Assembly (NCBI GenBank): GCA_030651475.1
Contig: JAUSEW010000021.1
Location: forward strand, 65,898-112,105
Direction of reading: 5' to 3'
Length of the DNA: 46,208 nucleotides
DNA from: Candidatus Levyibacteriota bacterium
Lineage (GTDB): Bacteria; Patescibacteriota; Microgenomatia; Levybacterales; UBA12049
Shown: positions 18,218-27,003 of the stretch, one piece after another
Layout: every line of letters starts with the position of its first letter
How positions within the stretch are numbered: the stretch's first letter is position 1
Translations under genes and position numbers: made by a program
Notes under the pieces: generated by a model
What the model saw: only the letters and a program-made list of their open reading frames with translations
The model's database searches: none
What the model was told of the DNA's origin: nothing

Positions 18218-19281
18218 TCTTAAAATCCCTACGCCTTTCGAATTTTAGAAACTACAAGAAGACTAAATTCTCTTTTGCTAAAGAAACTACTTTTATAATC
18301 GGTCCCAATACTTCCGGAAAAACAAATCTAATCGAGGCAATTTACTTTCTTACCAAAGGTGTAAGTTTTAAATCTGAAAAAGATAAAGACGCAGTTTCTT
18401 ACGGTGAACAAATGGCGCGAATAGAAGGGGAATTAGAAGAAATAGAATTGGAGATTATGATAACTGCTCCTGAATCTTTTGGGAAGGAAAATGCCTTTAA
18501 AAAATACTTGGTGAACGGAGTTTCCAAAAGACGAATTGATTTTGTCGGTAATTTTTCCGCTGTGTTTTTCTTTCCGGTTGATCTGGATATTGTTATCTCA
18601 TCACCCTCAATCAGAAGAAATTTTCTGGACGAAGTTTTGGAAAGTACAGATAGAGAATACCGTTTGGCAATTCTTGAATACACAAAAGCGCTTAGGCAGC
18701 GCAATAAACTTCTGGAGCAGGCGCAAGAGAAGGGAGAAAGAGAGGATAAGGTTTTTGAATATTGGGATGAAACATTAATTAAAAATGGTAAAATTATTAC
18801 ACAAAAACGGGCGGATTTTATTAAATTTATCAATAGTGCGCAAAAAGATATTTTTGATTTCGTGACGATTTACGATCACAGTATTATCTCGAAAGAACGG
18901 CTTTTGCAGTATAAAGATGCTGAAATAGCCTCGGGTGTTACTTTGGTTGGGCCGCATAGAGATGATTTTTCAATACAGATGTTTGATAACGTAACCCAAA
19001 CAACACATGACGCTAAATCATTTGGATCAAGAGGCCAGCAAAGATTAATTGTTTTGCAGTTAAAGCTTTTACAGTTGCTTTTTATGGAAGAAAAGTTAGG
19101 TTACAGGCCTGCAATTATCCTGGATGACATTTTTTCCGAGCTGGATAAGGAACATATAGATCTGGTTTTGGAATTATTGGGAAAGCAACAGACCATTATA
19201 ACAACTACTCACCAAGAATTTATTGACAAGACATTGTTAAAGAGCGCAAATGTGATAGAATTACCATACCCTTCGACGTGA
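18214..19281 (+). CDS. recF: DNA replication/repair protein RecF
   Basis: LKSLRLSNFRNYKKTKF, IIGPNTSGKTNLIEAIYFL, GPHRDDFSI, SRGQQRLIVLQLK, ILDDIFSELD. Confidence 0.92.
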   Translation: MILKSLRLSNFRNYKKTKFSFAKETTFIIGPNTSGKTNLIEAIYFLTKGVSFKSEKDKDAVSYGEQMARIEGELEEIELEIMITAPESFGKENAFKKYLVNGVSKRRIDFVGNFSAVFFFPVDLDIVISSPSIRRNFLDEVLESTDREYRLAILEYTKALRQRNKLLEQAQEKGEREDKVFEYWDETLIKNGKIITQKRADFIKFINSAQKDIFDFVTIYDHSIISKERLLQYKDAEIASGVTLVGPHRDDFSIQMFDNVTQTTHDAKSFGSRGQQRLIVLQLKLLQLLFMEEKLGYRPAIILDDIFSELDKEHIDLVLELLGKQQTIITTTHQEFIDKTLLKSANVIELPYPST

Positions 19282-19297
19282 GCTCAGGGTCTACGAA

Positions 19298-20158
19298 ATG
19301 CAAGAATTTGACATAAACGATCGTAAAAAATTATATAACCCGCCTAAAAATTCGCATAAAGGGCAAAATGGAAAACTTCTGATTATCGGCGGATCAGAGC
19401 TGTTTCATTCTGCTTCTTTGTGGGCATTAAAAGTTGCCTCCCGAATAGTGGATATGGTTTTCTATTCTTCAATTCCTCAAAATAATGAAATTGTTCTTCG
19501 GGCAAAGGAAGAATTTAGGGATGGAATCGTGGTTCCCCGCGGTAAGATAGAGGACTACATTAACGAGGCGGATTGTATTTTGATTGGTCCGGGTTTACCA
19601 AGAAAAGTTGGGCAAGAAGTCGGGGATGATGACACTAAAGAGCTAACAGAAAAATTGATAAAGAAATATCAAGGCAAAAAATGGGTGATTGACGGAGGAA
19701 GTCTGCAGGTTTTAAGTCCTGAAATTTTGATGCTTCTTAGAGAGCCTATTCTGACACCGCACATAAAGGAATTCGAGCTCCTTAAATTAAAAATTAAAAA
19801 TGAAAAATTAAAAATGACAATTCAAAATTTAAAATTAGAGAAACAAGTGAAATTGTTCGCCAAAGAGTTTAAATGTGTAATCCTACTGAAAGGTCAGATA
19901 GATATTATTTGTTCGTCAAAAAAATGCATTAAAGTTCCTGGAGGGAATGCGGGAATGACCAAAGGAGGGACAGGAGATGTTTTGGCAGGACTTGTAGCTT
20001 CGCTTTATTGTAAAAATGATGCATTTTTGGCAGCCTGCGCTGGAAGTTACATCAATAAAAAAGCAGGGGAAAGTCTATTTAAGAAAGTCGGATATTTCTT
20101 CAATGCTTCGGATCTGGCCGATGCAATCCCGCAAGTTATGAAGAAGTTATTAGCTTGA
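19298..20158 (+). CDS. nnrD: ADP/ATP-dependent NAD(P)H-hydrate dehydratase (YjeF C-terminal/NnrD)
   Basis: GKLLIIGGSELFHSASLWALKVASR, GPGLPRK, GGNAGMTKGGTGDVLAGLVASL. Confidence 0.88.
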   Translation: MQEFDINDRKKLYNPPKNSHKGQNGKLLIIGGSELFHSASLWALKVASRIVDMVFYSSIPQNNEIVLRAKEEFRDGIVVPRGKIEDYINEADCILIGPGLPRKVGQEVGDDDTKELTEKLIKKYQGKKWVIDGGSLQVLSPEILMLLREPILTPHIKEFELLKLKIKNEKLKMTIQNLKLEKQVKLFAKEFKCVILLKGQIDIICSSKKCIKVPGGNAGMTKGGTGDVLAGLVASLYCKNDAFLAACAGSYINKKAGESLFKKVGYFFNASDLADAIPQVMKKLLA

Positions 20159-20437
20159 GGGTTTATCTTTTGGATCTCCGCCCCAATTTTGCTCGTTTCC
20201 TACAAATATTAGCATGCTAAGTGCCATTGCAAATGCAGACCAGTTTTCTTTAGGCGTGGCGGTATGAAATTCTGAAGAATTTACTTCCTGGAATTTTGGT
20301 TTTTGTTCTGCACAACTTGCAATTAAACCAACCGCTCCAGCTACGATTGCCATTGCGCTTATTACTCTAACTGTTTTTTTAATTATTTCCCTTGAATTCC
20401 AACTTGTCTTTTGTGTTTCCGGCAACCTTTCCCCCAT
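20150..20437 (-). CDS. Hypothetical membrane or lipoprotein-like protein
   Basis: ORF with hydrophobic segment VRVISAMAIVAGAVGLIASCAEQ. Confidence 0.55.
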   Translation of the reverse strand: MGERLPETQKTSWNSREIIKKTVRVISAMAIVAGAVGLIASCAEQKPKFQEVNSSEFHTATPKENWSAFAMALSMLIFVGNEQNWGGDPKDKPSS

Positions 20438-20520
20438 ATCAAGCGGATGATACTTCTAAATTATTAATTTGTCAAATTTTATTGCTAATTATAAATTTGG
20501 ATTTTTAATTTTGAAAAAGT

Positions 20521-21033
20521 TTAAGCAGTTTGGGATTCGTCTTTTGAAATAGGAGAAGGATTATTCGATATCTTTCTTTCCATCAGCCGACTCAGCCAAA
20601 GCAACCCAGATGTAAACAATACGATCCCAAGACCTGTTTGCAATCCGCCCGCCAAATAATCGGCGGGCATTTTTTGTTCTACTACCCTAGCGTTTACTAC
20701 CCTAACGTCTTTTTCCTTTGCTATAAGAGCTAAATCTTCTCTAACGCGATTTAGCTCGTCAGTTGTTCTTGCGTCAATAGAAATATAGTCGTTAAAATTA
20801 GTTATTCTTTGGTGAGCCTGCACCAGACCCTTTCGTGATGGTAATCCACTTATTATTAATTGGTGATCGATTTCTGCATTAACTTCCGTATTATAAGAGT
20901 TTATTTGCAGTCCTCCTTCTATGGCTCCTCCTGCACCTGCTAGAACAAGTAAACCTGATGCTACAAGCTTTGCTGCCCTTCTTACTTCTGGTTTCATTGT
21001 GCTTTTTATAACATAAAGACTTTGATTTGTCAA
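20521..21033 (-). CDS. Hypothetical membrane protein with two TM segments
   Basis: ORF; hydrophobic AAKLVASGLLVLAGAGGAIEGG and LAGGLQTGLGIVLFTSGLLWL. Confidence 0.6.
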   Translation of the reverse strand: MTNQSLYVIKSTMKPEVRRAAKLVASGLLVLAGAGGAIEGGLQINSYNTEVNAEIDHQLIISGLPSRKGLVQAHQRITNFNDYISIDARTTDELNRVREDLALIAKEKDVRVVNARVVEQKMPADYLAGGLQTGLGIVLFTSGLLWLSRLMERKISNNPSPISKDESQTA

Positions 21034-21055
21034 ATGAGGGCAATCAGACTATAAT
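21027..21055 (+). promoter_or_regulatory. Sigma70-type promoter
   Basis: TTGTCA-17 nt-TATAAT, 9 nt before ATG 21065. Confidence 0.7.
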
Positions 21056-21064
21056 TGGATATAA

Positions 21065-22120
21065 ATGTATTCTCCTAAGTTTGTTATCTCAAATAAAATT
21101 TTAAGAAATATTGGGGTTATTGAAGCCGCTAAAGAAATTATTGACCATGCTCCGCTTCTTCCTTATTACGAAAAGCAATTCCGCCAAGACGCGCTTGTTC
21201 GGACAGTCCACCACGGAACTCACATTGAAGGAAATGAACTTAATCTGAACCAAGCGGAAAAAATTCTGGCAGGACAAGATGTTGTTGCCAGAGAAAGGGA
21301 TATAAAAGAGGTAATAAATTACAGGAAAGCTATGGAATACATCTCGGAATTTAAAATTTTAAATTTGAAATTTAAAATGACGGAGGGAGTACTTCAGGAT
21401 ATTCATAAAATTACCGTTGATAAGATTTTACCAAGCGATAAATGCGGAGAATTTAGGAAAACACAGGTTGTTGTCAAAAATAGCTCTACCGGACAGGTTT
21501 CCTTCAGGCCTCCGATAGCCATAGCAGTTCCTGTGCAGATTAAAGAACTTATGGCGTTTATAAATAACTTGGAGCAGCAAGACATACATCCTGTTTTGAG
21601 AAGCGGTATTGTTCATTACGAGTTGGTAAGAATCCATCCCTTTATAGACGGAAATGGAAGGGTAGCAAGAGCTTTATCAACCTTAATTTTATTTTTGGAA
21701 GGTTATGACATAAGAAAATTTTTCTCTTTGGAGGAATATTTTGATAGCGATTCCGGGCGATACTATGAGGCGCTGCAAAGTGTTGCGAAAAACGCTGGGG
21801 ATTTAACAAAATGGCTGGAATATTTTACAGAGGGATTAGCGATTGAACTTGCCAAAATAAAAGAGAAAGTTGAGAAAATATCTATTGACGTCAAGCTTAA
21901 GGAAAAGTTGGGCGGAAAACCGATTATGCTAACGGAAAGACAATTGAAAATTATTGAATATATTCAAAAAACAGGATATTTACAAAACCAAGCTTTTGAA
22001 CAGCTTTTTCCAATGGTGTCGGAAGACACGATTCTCAATGAATTGAAAGTTTTATTGCAAAATGGCATAATCCGAAAACAAGGCGTTACCAAAGGCGCAA
22101 AATATATAATGTCAAAATGA
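21065..22120 (+). CDS. Fic family protein
   Basis: HPFIDGNGRVARALSTLIL, THIEGNE. Confidence 0.92.
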   Translation: MYSPKFVISNKILRNIGVIEAAKEIIDHAPLLPYYEKQFRQDALVRTVHHGTHIEGNELNLNQAEKILAGQDVVARERDIKEVINYRKAMEYISEFKILNLKFKMTEGVLQDIHKITVDKILPSDKCGEFRKTQVVVKNSSTGQVSFRPPIAIAVPVQIKELMAFINNLEQQDIHPVLRSGIVHYELVRIHPFIDGNGRVARALSTLILFLEGYDIRKFFSLEEYFDSDSGRYYEALQSVAKNAGDLTKWLEYFTEGLAIELAKIKEKVEKISIDVKLKEKLGGKPIMLTERQLKIIEYIQKTGYLQNQAFEQLFPMVSEDTILNELKVLLQNGIIRKQGVTKGAKYIMSK

Positions 22121-22671
22121 CAGAAGTAAACGCTCAAATAACACAAGTACAGGAACCCAGAGAAATCCCAATGTACGCTCTAGATTGGCGCGCTCCAATA
22201 GAGCATCTTTTTATTGGAAGTACGCCTCCCCCAGTTAAGGGTAAGTATATTGACGTAAGAGGCCTTCTTAAAAAAGTACAAGAAGGAGACAAGGAATCTT
22301 TGAGAATACTTCTTACCCCAATGACTCTTCAGGAAGAAACAAGAAGATTGAAAGATGTTAGGCTGTTAAGAAACGAGGAAAAAGAGGAAAAAGGTAGTAC
22401 GGGAATAATTGCCTTATTTGATTTAGATTGGCAAATAGATCTTGATTCTGAAAAACATATGTCTTTATGGGTTGAACCAAGTTTAATTGACGATGAAGGA
22501 CAGATAAAAGCAGAATGGAAAATATGGATTTTAGATAATAATAGGAAGACTGTTAATGACCCAGCATTAATAAGAGGTCTTTTGCTAAAGAAGAATAATG
22601 AACAATGGTTTAGATTAGAAACAGTTGGGAATGAACCTTATAAAGTGCTAAAACTAACTTTTGGGCAATAA
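22117..22671 (+). CDS. Hypothetical protein
   Basis: ORF, ATGA overlap with fic. Confidence 0.65.
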   Translation: MTEVNAQITQVQEPREIPMYALDWRAPIEHLFIGSTPPPVKGKYIDVRGLLKKVQEGDKESLRILLTPMTLQEETRRLKDVRLLRNEEKEEKGSTGIIALFDLDWQIDLDSEKHMSLWVEPSLIDDEGQIKAEWKIWILDNNRKTVNDPALIRGLLLKKNNEQWFRLETVGNEPYKVLKLTFGQ

Positions 22672-22675
22672 AATT

Positions 22676-24421
22676 ATGACGTTTCAGGAACTTTCATTGT
22701 TTTTCGAGAAATTAGAGGTTACTGCTTCAAGATTGACGTTGATAGATATCTTATCAGAGCTTTTTAAAAAATCTGCAAAAGAGGAAATCCAAAAAATTGT
22801 TTATCTAACGCAGGGAAGAATTGCTCCATTTTTTGAAGCGACAGAAATTGGCATGGCAGAAAAAAATGTAGCAGAGGCCATAGCGCGTGCGTATGGATCT
22901 TCAAAAGCAGAAGTACTCAAGTTTTATTCCAAACTTGGGGATATGGGTGCAGTTGTTACACAACTGAATTCAAAATCTAGAACTCAAAGTTCAAAAATAA
23001 GCGTTAAGGAAGTTTTTGAGACTCTGACTCAAATTGCTAAGACGAAGGGTGAGGGGACAGTTGAGAAAAGAGCAATTTTGTTTTCGGAACTTCTGAAAAA
23101 ATTAGATGCAAATTCAGCGAAATATTTAGTCAGAATTCCTTTGGGGAATTTGAGGCTGGGAATTGGAGATCCGACTGTTTTGGACGGTTTGGCTAAGGCG
23201 AAATTTGGAGACAAAAGCAAAAGAAAATTACTGGAAGGAGCCTACAATAGAACTTCTGATCTTGGGTTAATTGCGGAAACTCTTTGGAGAGAAGGTTTGG
23301 GCGCGGTTTTGGGATTGAAAATTCAGGTTGGTAAACCAATCCGTTCCGAGCTTTGCGAAAGGCTTCCAAATCCGGAAAAAGCCATAGAAAAAATGAAAGT
23401 TGTAGATGTTCAGTATAAATATGACGGTTTCAGAGTGCAAATTCATAAGGATGGAGAAAAAGTTACTATGTTTTCCAGAAATTTGGAGAATATGACGCAT
23501 ATGTTTCCCGAACTCATCAAGGGAACTCTTGAGCAAGTTAAAGCAAAAACCGCGATTTTGGATACCGAAGCTTTGGCATATAATCCTGATTCCGAAGAAT
23601 TTTTACCATTTCAGGAAACCACCAAAAGGCGAAGGAAGCATAATATAGAAGAGGTCGCTAAAGAACTTCCACTTAAGGCATTTGTCTTCGACCTTTTGTA
23701 CAAAGATGGGAAATCGTATATTGACGAGCCTTTAACCAAAAGACTTGAAGTTTTGAAAGAAACCATCAAGGAGGACGGAATTTTGATCTCTACCAAAACC
23801 CAGACCGTTTCCGATTCTCAAACTTTGTCCTTGATTTTGGAAGATGCTATTTCGAAAGGTCTGGAAGGAGTAGTGATTAAGAAATTGGACAGCAAATACG
23901 AAGCCGGAGCGAGAAATTTTAATTGGGTTAAGCTTAAAAGAAATTCTTCGGGTGAATTAAATGACACGATAGACTGTGTGATTTTGGGATATGTCATGGG
24001 AAAAGGGAAGAGAACAGCTTTTGGAGCAGGAGCGCTTTTGGTCGGAGTATATGATGACAAAAAAGATGAATTTGTGACAGTTTCTAAGATAGGGACGGGT
24101 TTAACCGATGAGGAATGGATAGAGATAAAAATTAAAAGTGAAAAATTAAAAGTGAAAAATAAGCCAGCGAGAGTAAACTCATTAATTAGTCCGAGTGTCT
24201 GGGTTGAACCCAAAATTGTGATAGAAGTTTTGGCAGATGAAATAACCAGAAGCCCAATTCATACGGCAGGCGCTTTTATTAATTCTTCAGGCGAAAGAGA
24301 ACCGGGTTATGCTTTAAGATTTCCCCGATTAGTTTCATTCAGAAGTAATGACAAAAAAGCAGAAGACGCAACAACAGCTAGGGAATTAATTGAAATGTAC
24401 AAGCTACAAAATAAAAAATAA
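22676..24421 (+). CDS. ATP-dependent DNA ligase, archaeal/eukaryal Lig1-type
   Basis: YKYDGFRVQIHKDG adenylation motif, DTEALAYN, EGVVIKKLDSKYEAGARNFNWVKLKR; start at MTFQELSLFFEKLE. Confidence 0.92.
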   Translation: MTFQELSLFFEKLEVTASRLTLIDILSELFKKSAKEEIQKIVYLTQGRIAPFFEATEIGMAEKNVAEAIARAYGSSKAEVLKFYSKLGDMGAVVTQLNSKSRTQSSKISVKEVFETLTQIAKTKGEGTVEKRAILFSELLKKLDANSAKYLVRIPLGNLRLGIGDPTVLDGLAKAKFGDKSKRKLLEGAYNRTSDLGLIAETLWREGLGAVLGLKIQVGKPIRSELCERLPNPEKAIEKMKVVDVQYKYDGFRVQIHKDGEKVTMFSRNLENMTHMFPELIKGTLEQVKAKTAILDTEALAYNPDSEEFLPFQETTKRRRKHNIEEVAKELPLKAFVFDLLYKDGKSYIDEPLTKRLEVLKETIKEDGILISTKTQTVSDSQTLSLILEDAISKGLEGVVIKKLDSKYEAGARNFNWVKLKRNSSGELNDTIDCVILGYVMGKGKRTAFGAGALLVGVYDDKKDEFVTVSKIGTGLTDEEWIEIKIKSEKLKVKNKPARVNSLISPSVWVEPKIVIEVLADEITRSPIHTAGAFINSSGEREPGYALRFPRLVSFRSNDKKAEDATTARELIEMYKLQNKK

Positions 24422-24438
24422 AAGATTAAATCTCAAAA

Positions 24439-24795
24439 ATGAATAACAAAAATGATTTTATAAAAAGAGCTTTAAAATTTTCTATTGAAGCTATAAAGCT
24501 TACGGAATTATTTCCCAACAAGCGTCAATTTTGGATTATTGCCGATCAATTAATTAGAAGTGCATGCTCGATAGGGGCAAACATGAAGGAGGCGAATTCC
24601 GCTTCAAGTAAAAAAGATTACATAAACTTTTATAGTCATGCCTTAAAAAGCGCTAATGAAGTAGTATATTGGCTAGATTTACTCAACGAACTTTTGAACA
24701 ACACGGCAATTAATAAGCTAATTTTAGAAGCTAGTGAGTTAGCGAGAATTTTAGCAGCAAGTATTATAACAATGAAAAAATCTCAAGCGAGATAA
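24439..24795 (+). CDS. Four-helix bundle protein (23S rRNA IVS-type family)
   Basis: FSIEAIKLTELFPNKRQFWIIADQLIRSACSIGANMKEANSASSKKDYINFYSHALKSANEVVYWLDLL. Confidence 0.88.
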   Translation: MNNKNDFIKRALKFSIEAIKLTELFPNKRQFWIIADQLIRSACSIGANMKEANSASSKKDYINFYSHALKSANEVVYWLDLLNELLNNTAINKLILEASELARILAASIITMKKSQAR

Positions 24796-24829
24796 GATTT
24801 AAGATTTTATTTTTAATATTTAATTTATT

Positions 24830-26209
24830 ATGGAGTTTGTTGCCGACCTGCATTTACATTCCAAATATTCCCGCGCGGTTTCGCAGAATATGGTTTTGCC
24901 GATAATGGCAAAATGGGCACAGAAAAAAGGACTGGGAATAATTTCCTCCTCCGACTGGACCCATCCTCTCTGGCTTAGGGAAATGAAAGCAGAATTGGAA
25001 GAAGCATCAGAGGGCTTGTACAAACTCAAAGGACAATCTTCGCCTTTATTTCTTCTCTCAACAGAAATTGCCAGCATCTACACAGAAGCAGGAAAATTAA
25101 GAAGGATACATAACTTATTATTTTCTCCCAATATAGAAACAGCCGAGAAAATCAATAAAAAACTTTTGGGTCTAGGATGCAACCTCTCATCTGACGGAAG
25201 ACCAATCATCGGATTATCTTCAAGGCATCTTTTGGAGCTGGTTTTGGAAATCGACGAACGCATTATGCTAATTCCCTGCCACATTTGGACACCTCATTTC
25301 GGAATGTATGGTTCAGCCAGCGGTTTTGATTCTTTAAATCAAGCCTTTGGAGAGTTGGACAAATATATTTACGGCATAGAAACCGGACTTTCCAGCGATC
25401 CGGCGATGAATTGGCAGGTGGAGGAACTTGATAACCGTTCGATTTTGTCATTTTCTGATGCCCATAGCCCGGCAAAGATGGGAAGAGAGGCGACCGTTTT
25501 TACAATTCAAAATTCAAAAAGCAAAAGTCAAAATTACAATTCAAAATTAAAAATTTCGTACGACGATATAGCGGCTGCGATAAAAAGAGATCCGGAGGGA
25601 AAATTTAAAATTGGGTATACAATTGAATTTTATCCGGAAGAGGGGAAATATCATTTTTCCGGACACAGAAATTGCAAGATAGTAAGAGGACCCAATGATA
25701 CCAAAACCGACGGCAACATCTGTCCTGTTTGCAAAAGACGATTGACAGAAGGCGTTTTGCATAGAGTTCAGCAGCTGGCAAAAAAATCTATGAGTGATGT
25801 TGTGCAAGAAAAAATAAGCCCAAGCGGAATAAAATGGCATGTCGCTAGATCCAAAAATCACCCACCCTTTGTCAAGCTTGTGCCATTTCTTGAAGTTATT
25901 GCCGAAGCTATGGAATCGACAACGGCAAGTATTAAGGTCAAGACCAAATTTGATGAGCTTTGCGCTCAATTGGGGACGGAAATAGAAATCCTTTTAAGAA
26001 TTCCGATTGAAAAAATATCACAAGCCGCAGGAGCGAAAATCGCCGAAGGCGTTGCCAAGGTTAGAAACGGAAATATAGCAATTGATCCGGGGTATGACGG
26101 GGAGTATGGAAAAGTAAAAATTTGGAATCCTGAAAAAGACCCTTCGGCAGACTCAGGGCATGGGAAGATAGAAGAGCCAAAAACTGACCAAATAGGACTT
26201 CAATTTTAG
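24830..26209 (+). CDS. PHP-domain nuclease, Endonuclease Q (EndoQ)-like
   Basis: FVADLHLHSKYSRAVS, ISSSDWTHP, SFSDAHSPAKMGREAT, HRNCKIVRGPN...CPVCKRRLTEGVLHRV zinc-binding region. Confidence 0.75.
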   Translation: MEFVADLHLHSKYSRAVSQNMVLPIMAKWAQKKGLGIISSSDWTHPLWLREMKAELEEASEGLYKLKGQSSPLFLLSTEIASIYTEAGKLRRIHNLLFSPNIETAEKINKKLLGLGCNLSSDGRPIIGLSSRHLLELVLEIDERIMLIPCHIWTPHFGMYGSASGFDSLNQAFGELDKYIYGIETGLSSDPAMNWQVEELDNRSILSFSDAHSPAKMGREATVFTIQNSKSKSQNYNSKLKISYDDIAAAIKRDPEGKFKIGYTIEFYPEEGKYHFSGHRNCKIVRGPNDTKTDGNICPVCKRRLTEGVLHRVQQLAKKSMSDVVQEKISPSGIKWHVARSKNHPPFVKLVPFLEVIAEAMESTTASIKVKTKFDELCAQLGTEIEILLRIPIEKISQAAGAKIAEGVAKVRNGNIAIDPGYDGEYGKVKIWNPEKDPSADSGHGKIEEPKTDQIGLQF

Positions 26210-26316
26210 CAACTCCTGCGATAGCCAAAGATACATTAGATAGTATTAAAAGATATTTTGATAGAGTAGTTGCTTTGCATATTGTTGGTAAATTTCAGAT
26301 GAAGAAACAGCTTTGA
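26203..26316 (+). pseudogene. Possible phosphoribosyltransferase C-terminal remnant
   Basis: Frame reads ILATPAIAKDTLDSIKRYFDRVVALHIVGKFQMKKQL*, resembling PRTase C-termini; no upstream ORF in frame. Confidence 0.35.
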
Positions 26317-26339
26317 TTTTAAAAAGATAAAATTAAAAT

Positions 26340-26368
26340 TTGACAAACAATCCGTTTATTGATATAAA
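26340..26368 (+). promoter_or_regulatory. Sigma70-type promoter (leaderless arrangement)
   Basis: TTGACA-17 nt-TATAAA, 8 nt before ATG 26377. Confidence 0.75.
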
Positions 26369-26376
26369 GCTAATCT

Positions 26377-26937
26377 ATGCTAGGCGAAGTACCTTTTCAC
26401 GTTTTGTGTACAGCGGAAGCGAATAGGAAATTGGAAAGGCAAATACAGGAAATAATACTTACTAAACTTTTTGCTGAAAAATTGAGATTAGAACAGTCTA
26501 CGTATAGAAAAAATCTCCCTCTTTTTAAGAAAAAAACAAACAGTGTTGATGTACTACAGATTATAGTGGAAGGAAGATTACCTTTAAGCGAGATTGCTGA
26601 AAAAGCAGGTATTCTTTGCGGTTACGAAATTGGACATTTGGACAAACCGGAATATGGACATTTTGCTGGAAAACCACCATATGTAGTACATTTAAGAATT
26701 GGAAATGGTCAGCTTAAGAAAGGAGAAAGGGAAGCAACTCTACTGGATGGAATTGGCTTAGTCATAATGCATCCGGAAAAAATAGAGATAAACTCTTTTC
26801 TTGTCTGCGCAGATTCCAAAATGGGAGCAGGCTATTTAGCTGCTATAAGACGGGTAGAAACTGGAACTGAAGTATTTTACGCTTCAAAACAAGATATTGG
26901 AAGCCCTAAATTCCAACGATTAATAAGGGTTAAATAA
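26377..26937 (+). CDS. Hypothetical protein
   Basis: ORF with promoter. Confidence 0.65.
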   Translation: MLGEVPFHVLCTAEANRKLERQIQEIILTKLFAEKLRLEQSTYRKNLPLFKKKTNSVDVLQIIVEGRLPLSEIAEKAGILCGYEIGHLDKPEYGHFAGKPPYVVHLRIGNGQLKKGEREATLLDGIGLVIMHPEKIEINSFLVCADSKMGAGYLAAIRRVETGTEVFYASKQDIGSPKFQRLIRVK

Positions 26938-27003
26938 ATTCAACCTATTTCCTCTTTCAATCATTCATTTTTTTTGCTATCATTAAGATTGAATGTTTTG
27001 ACA

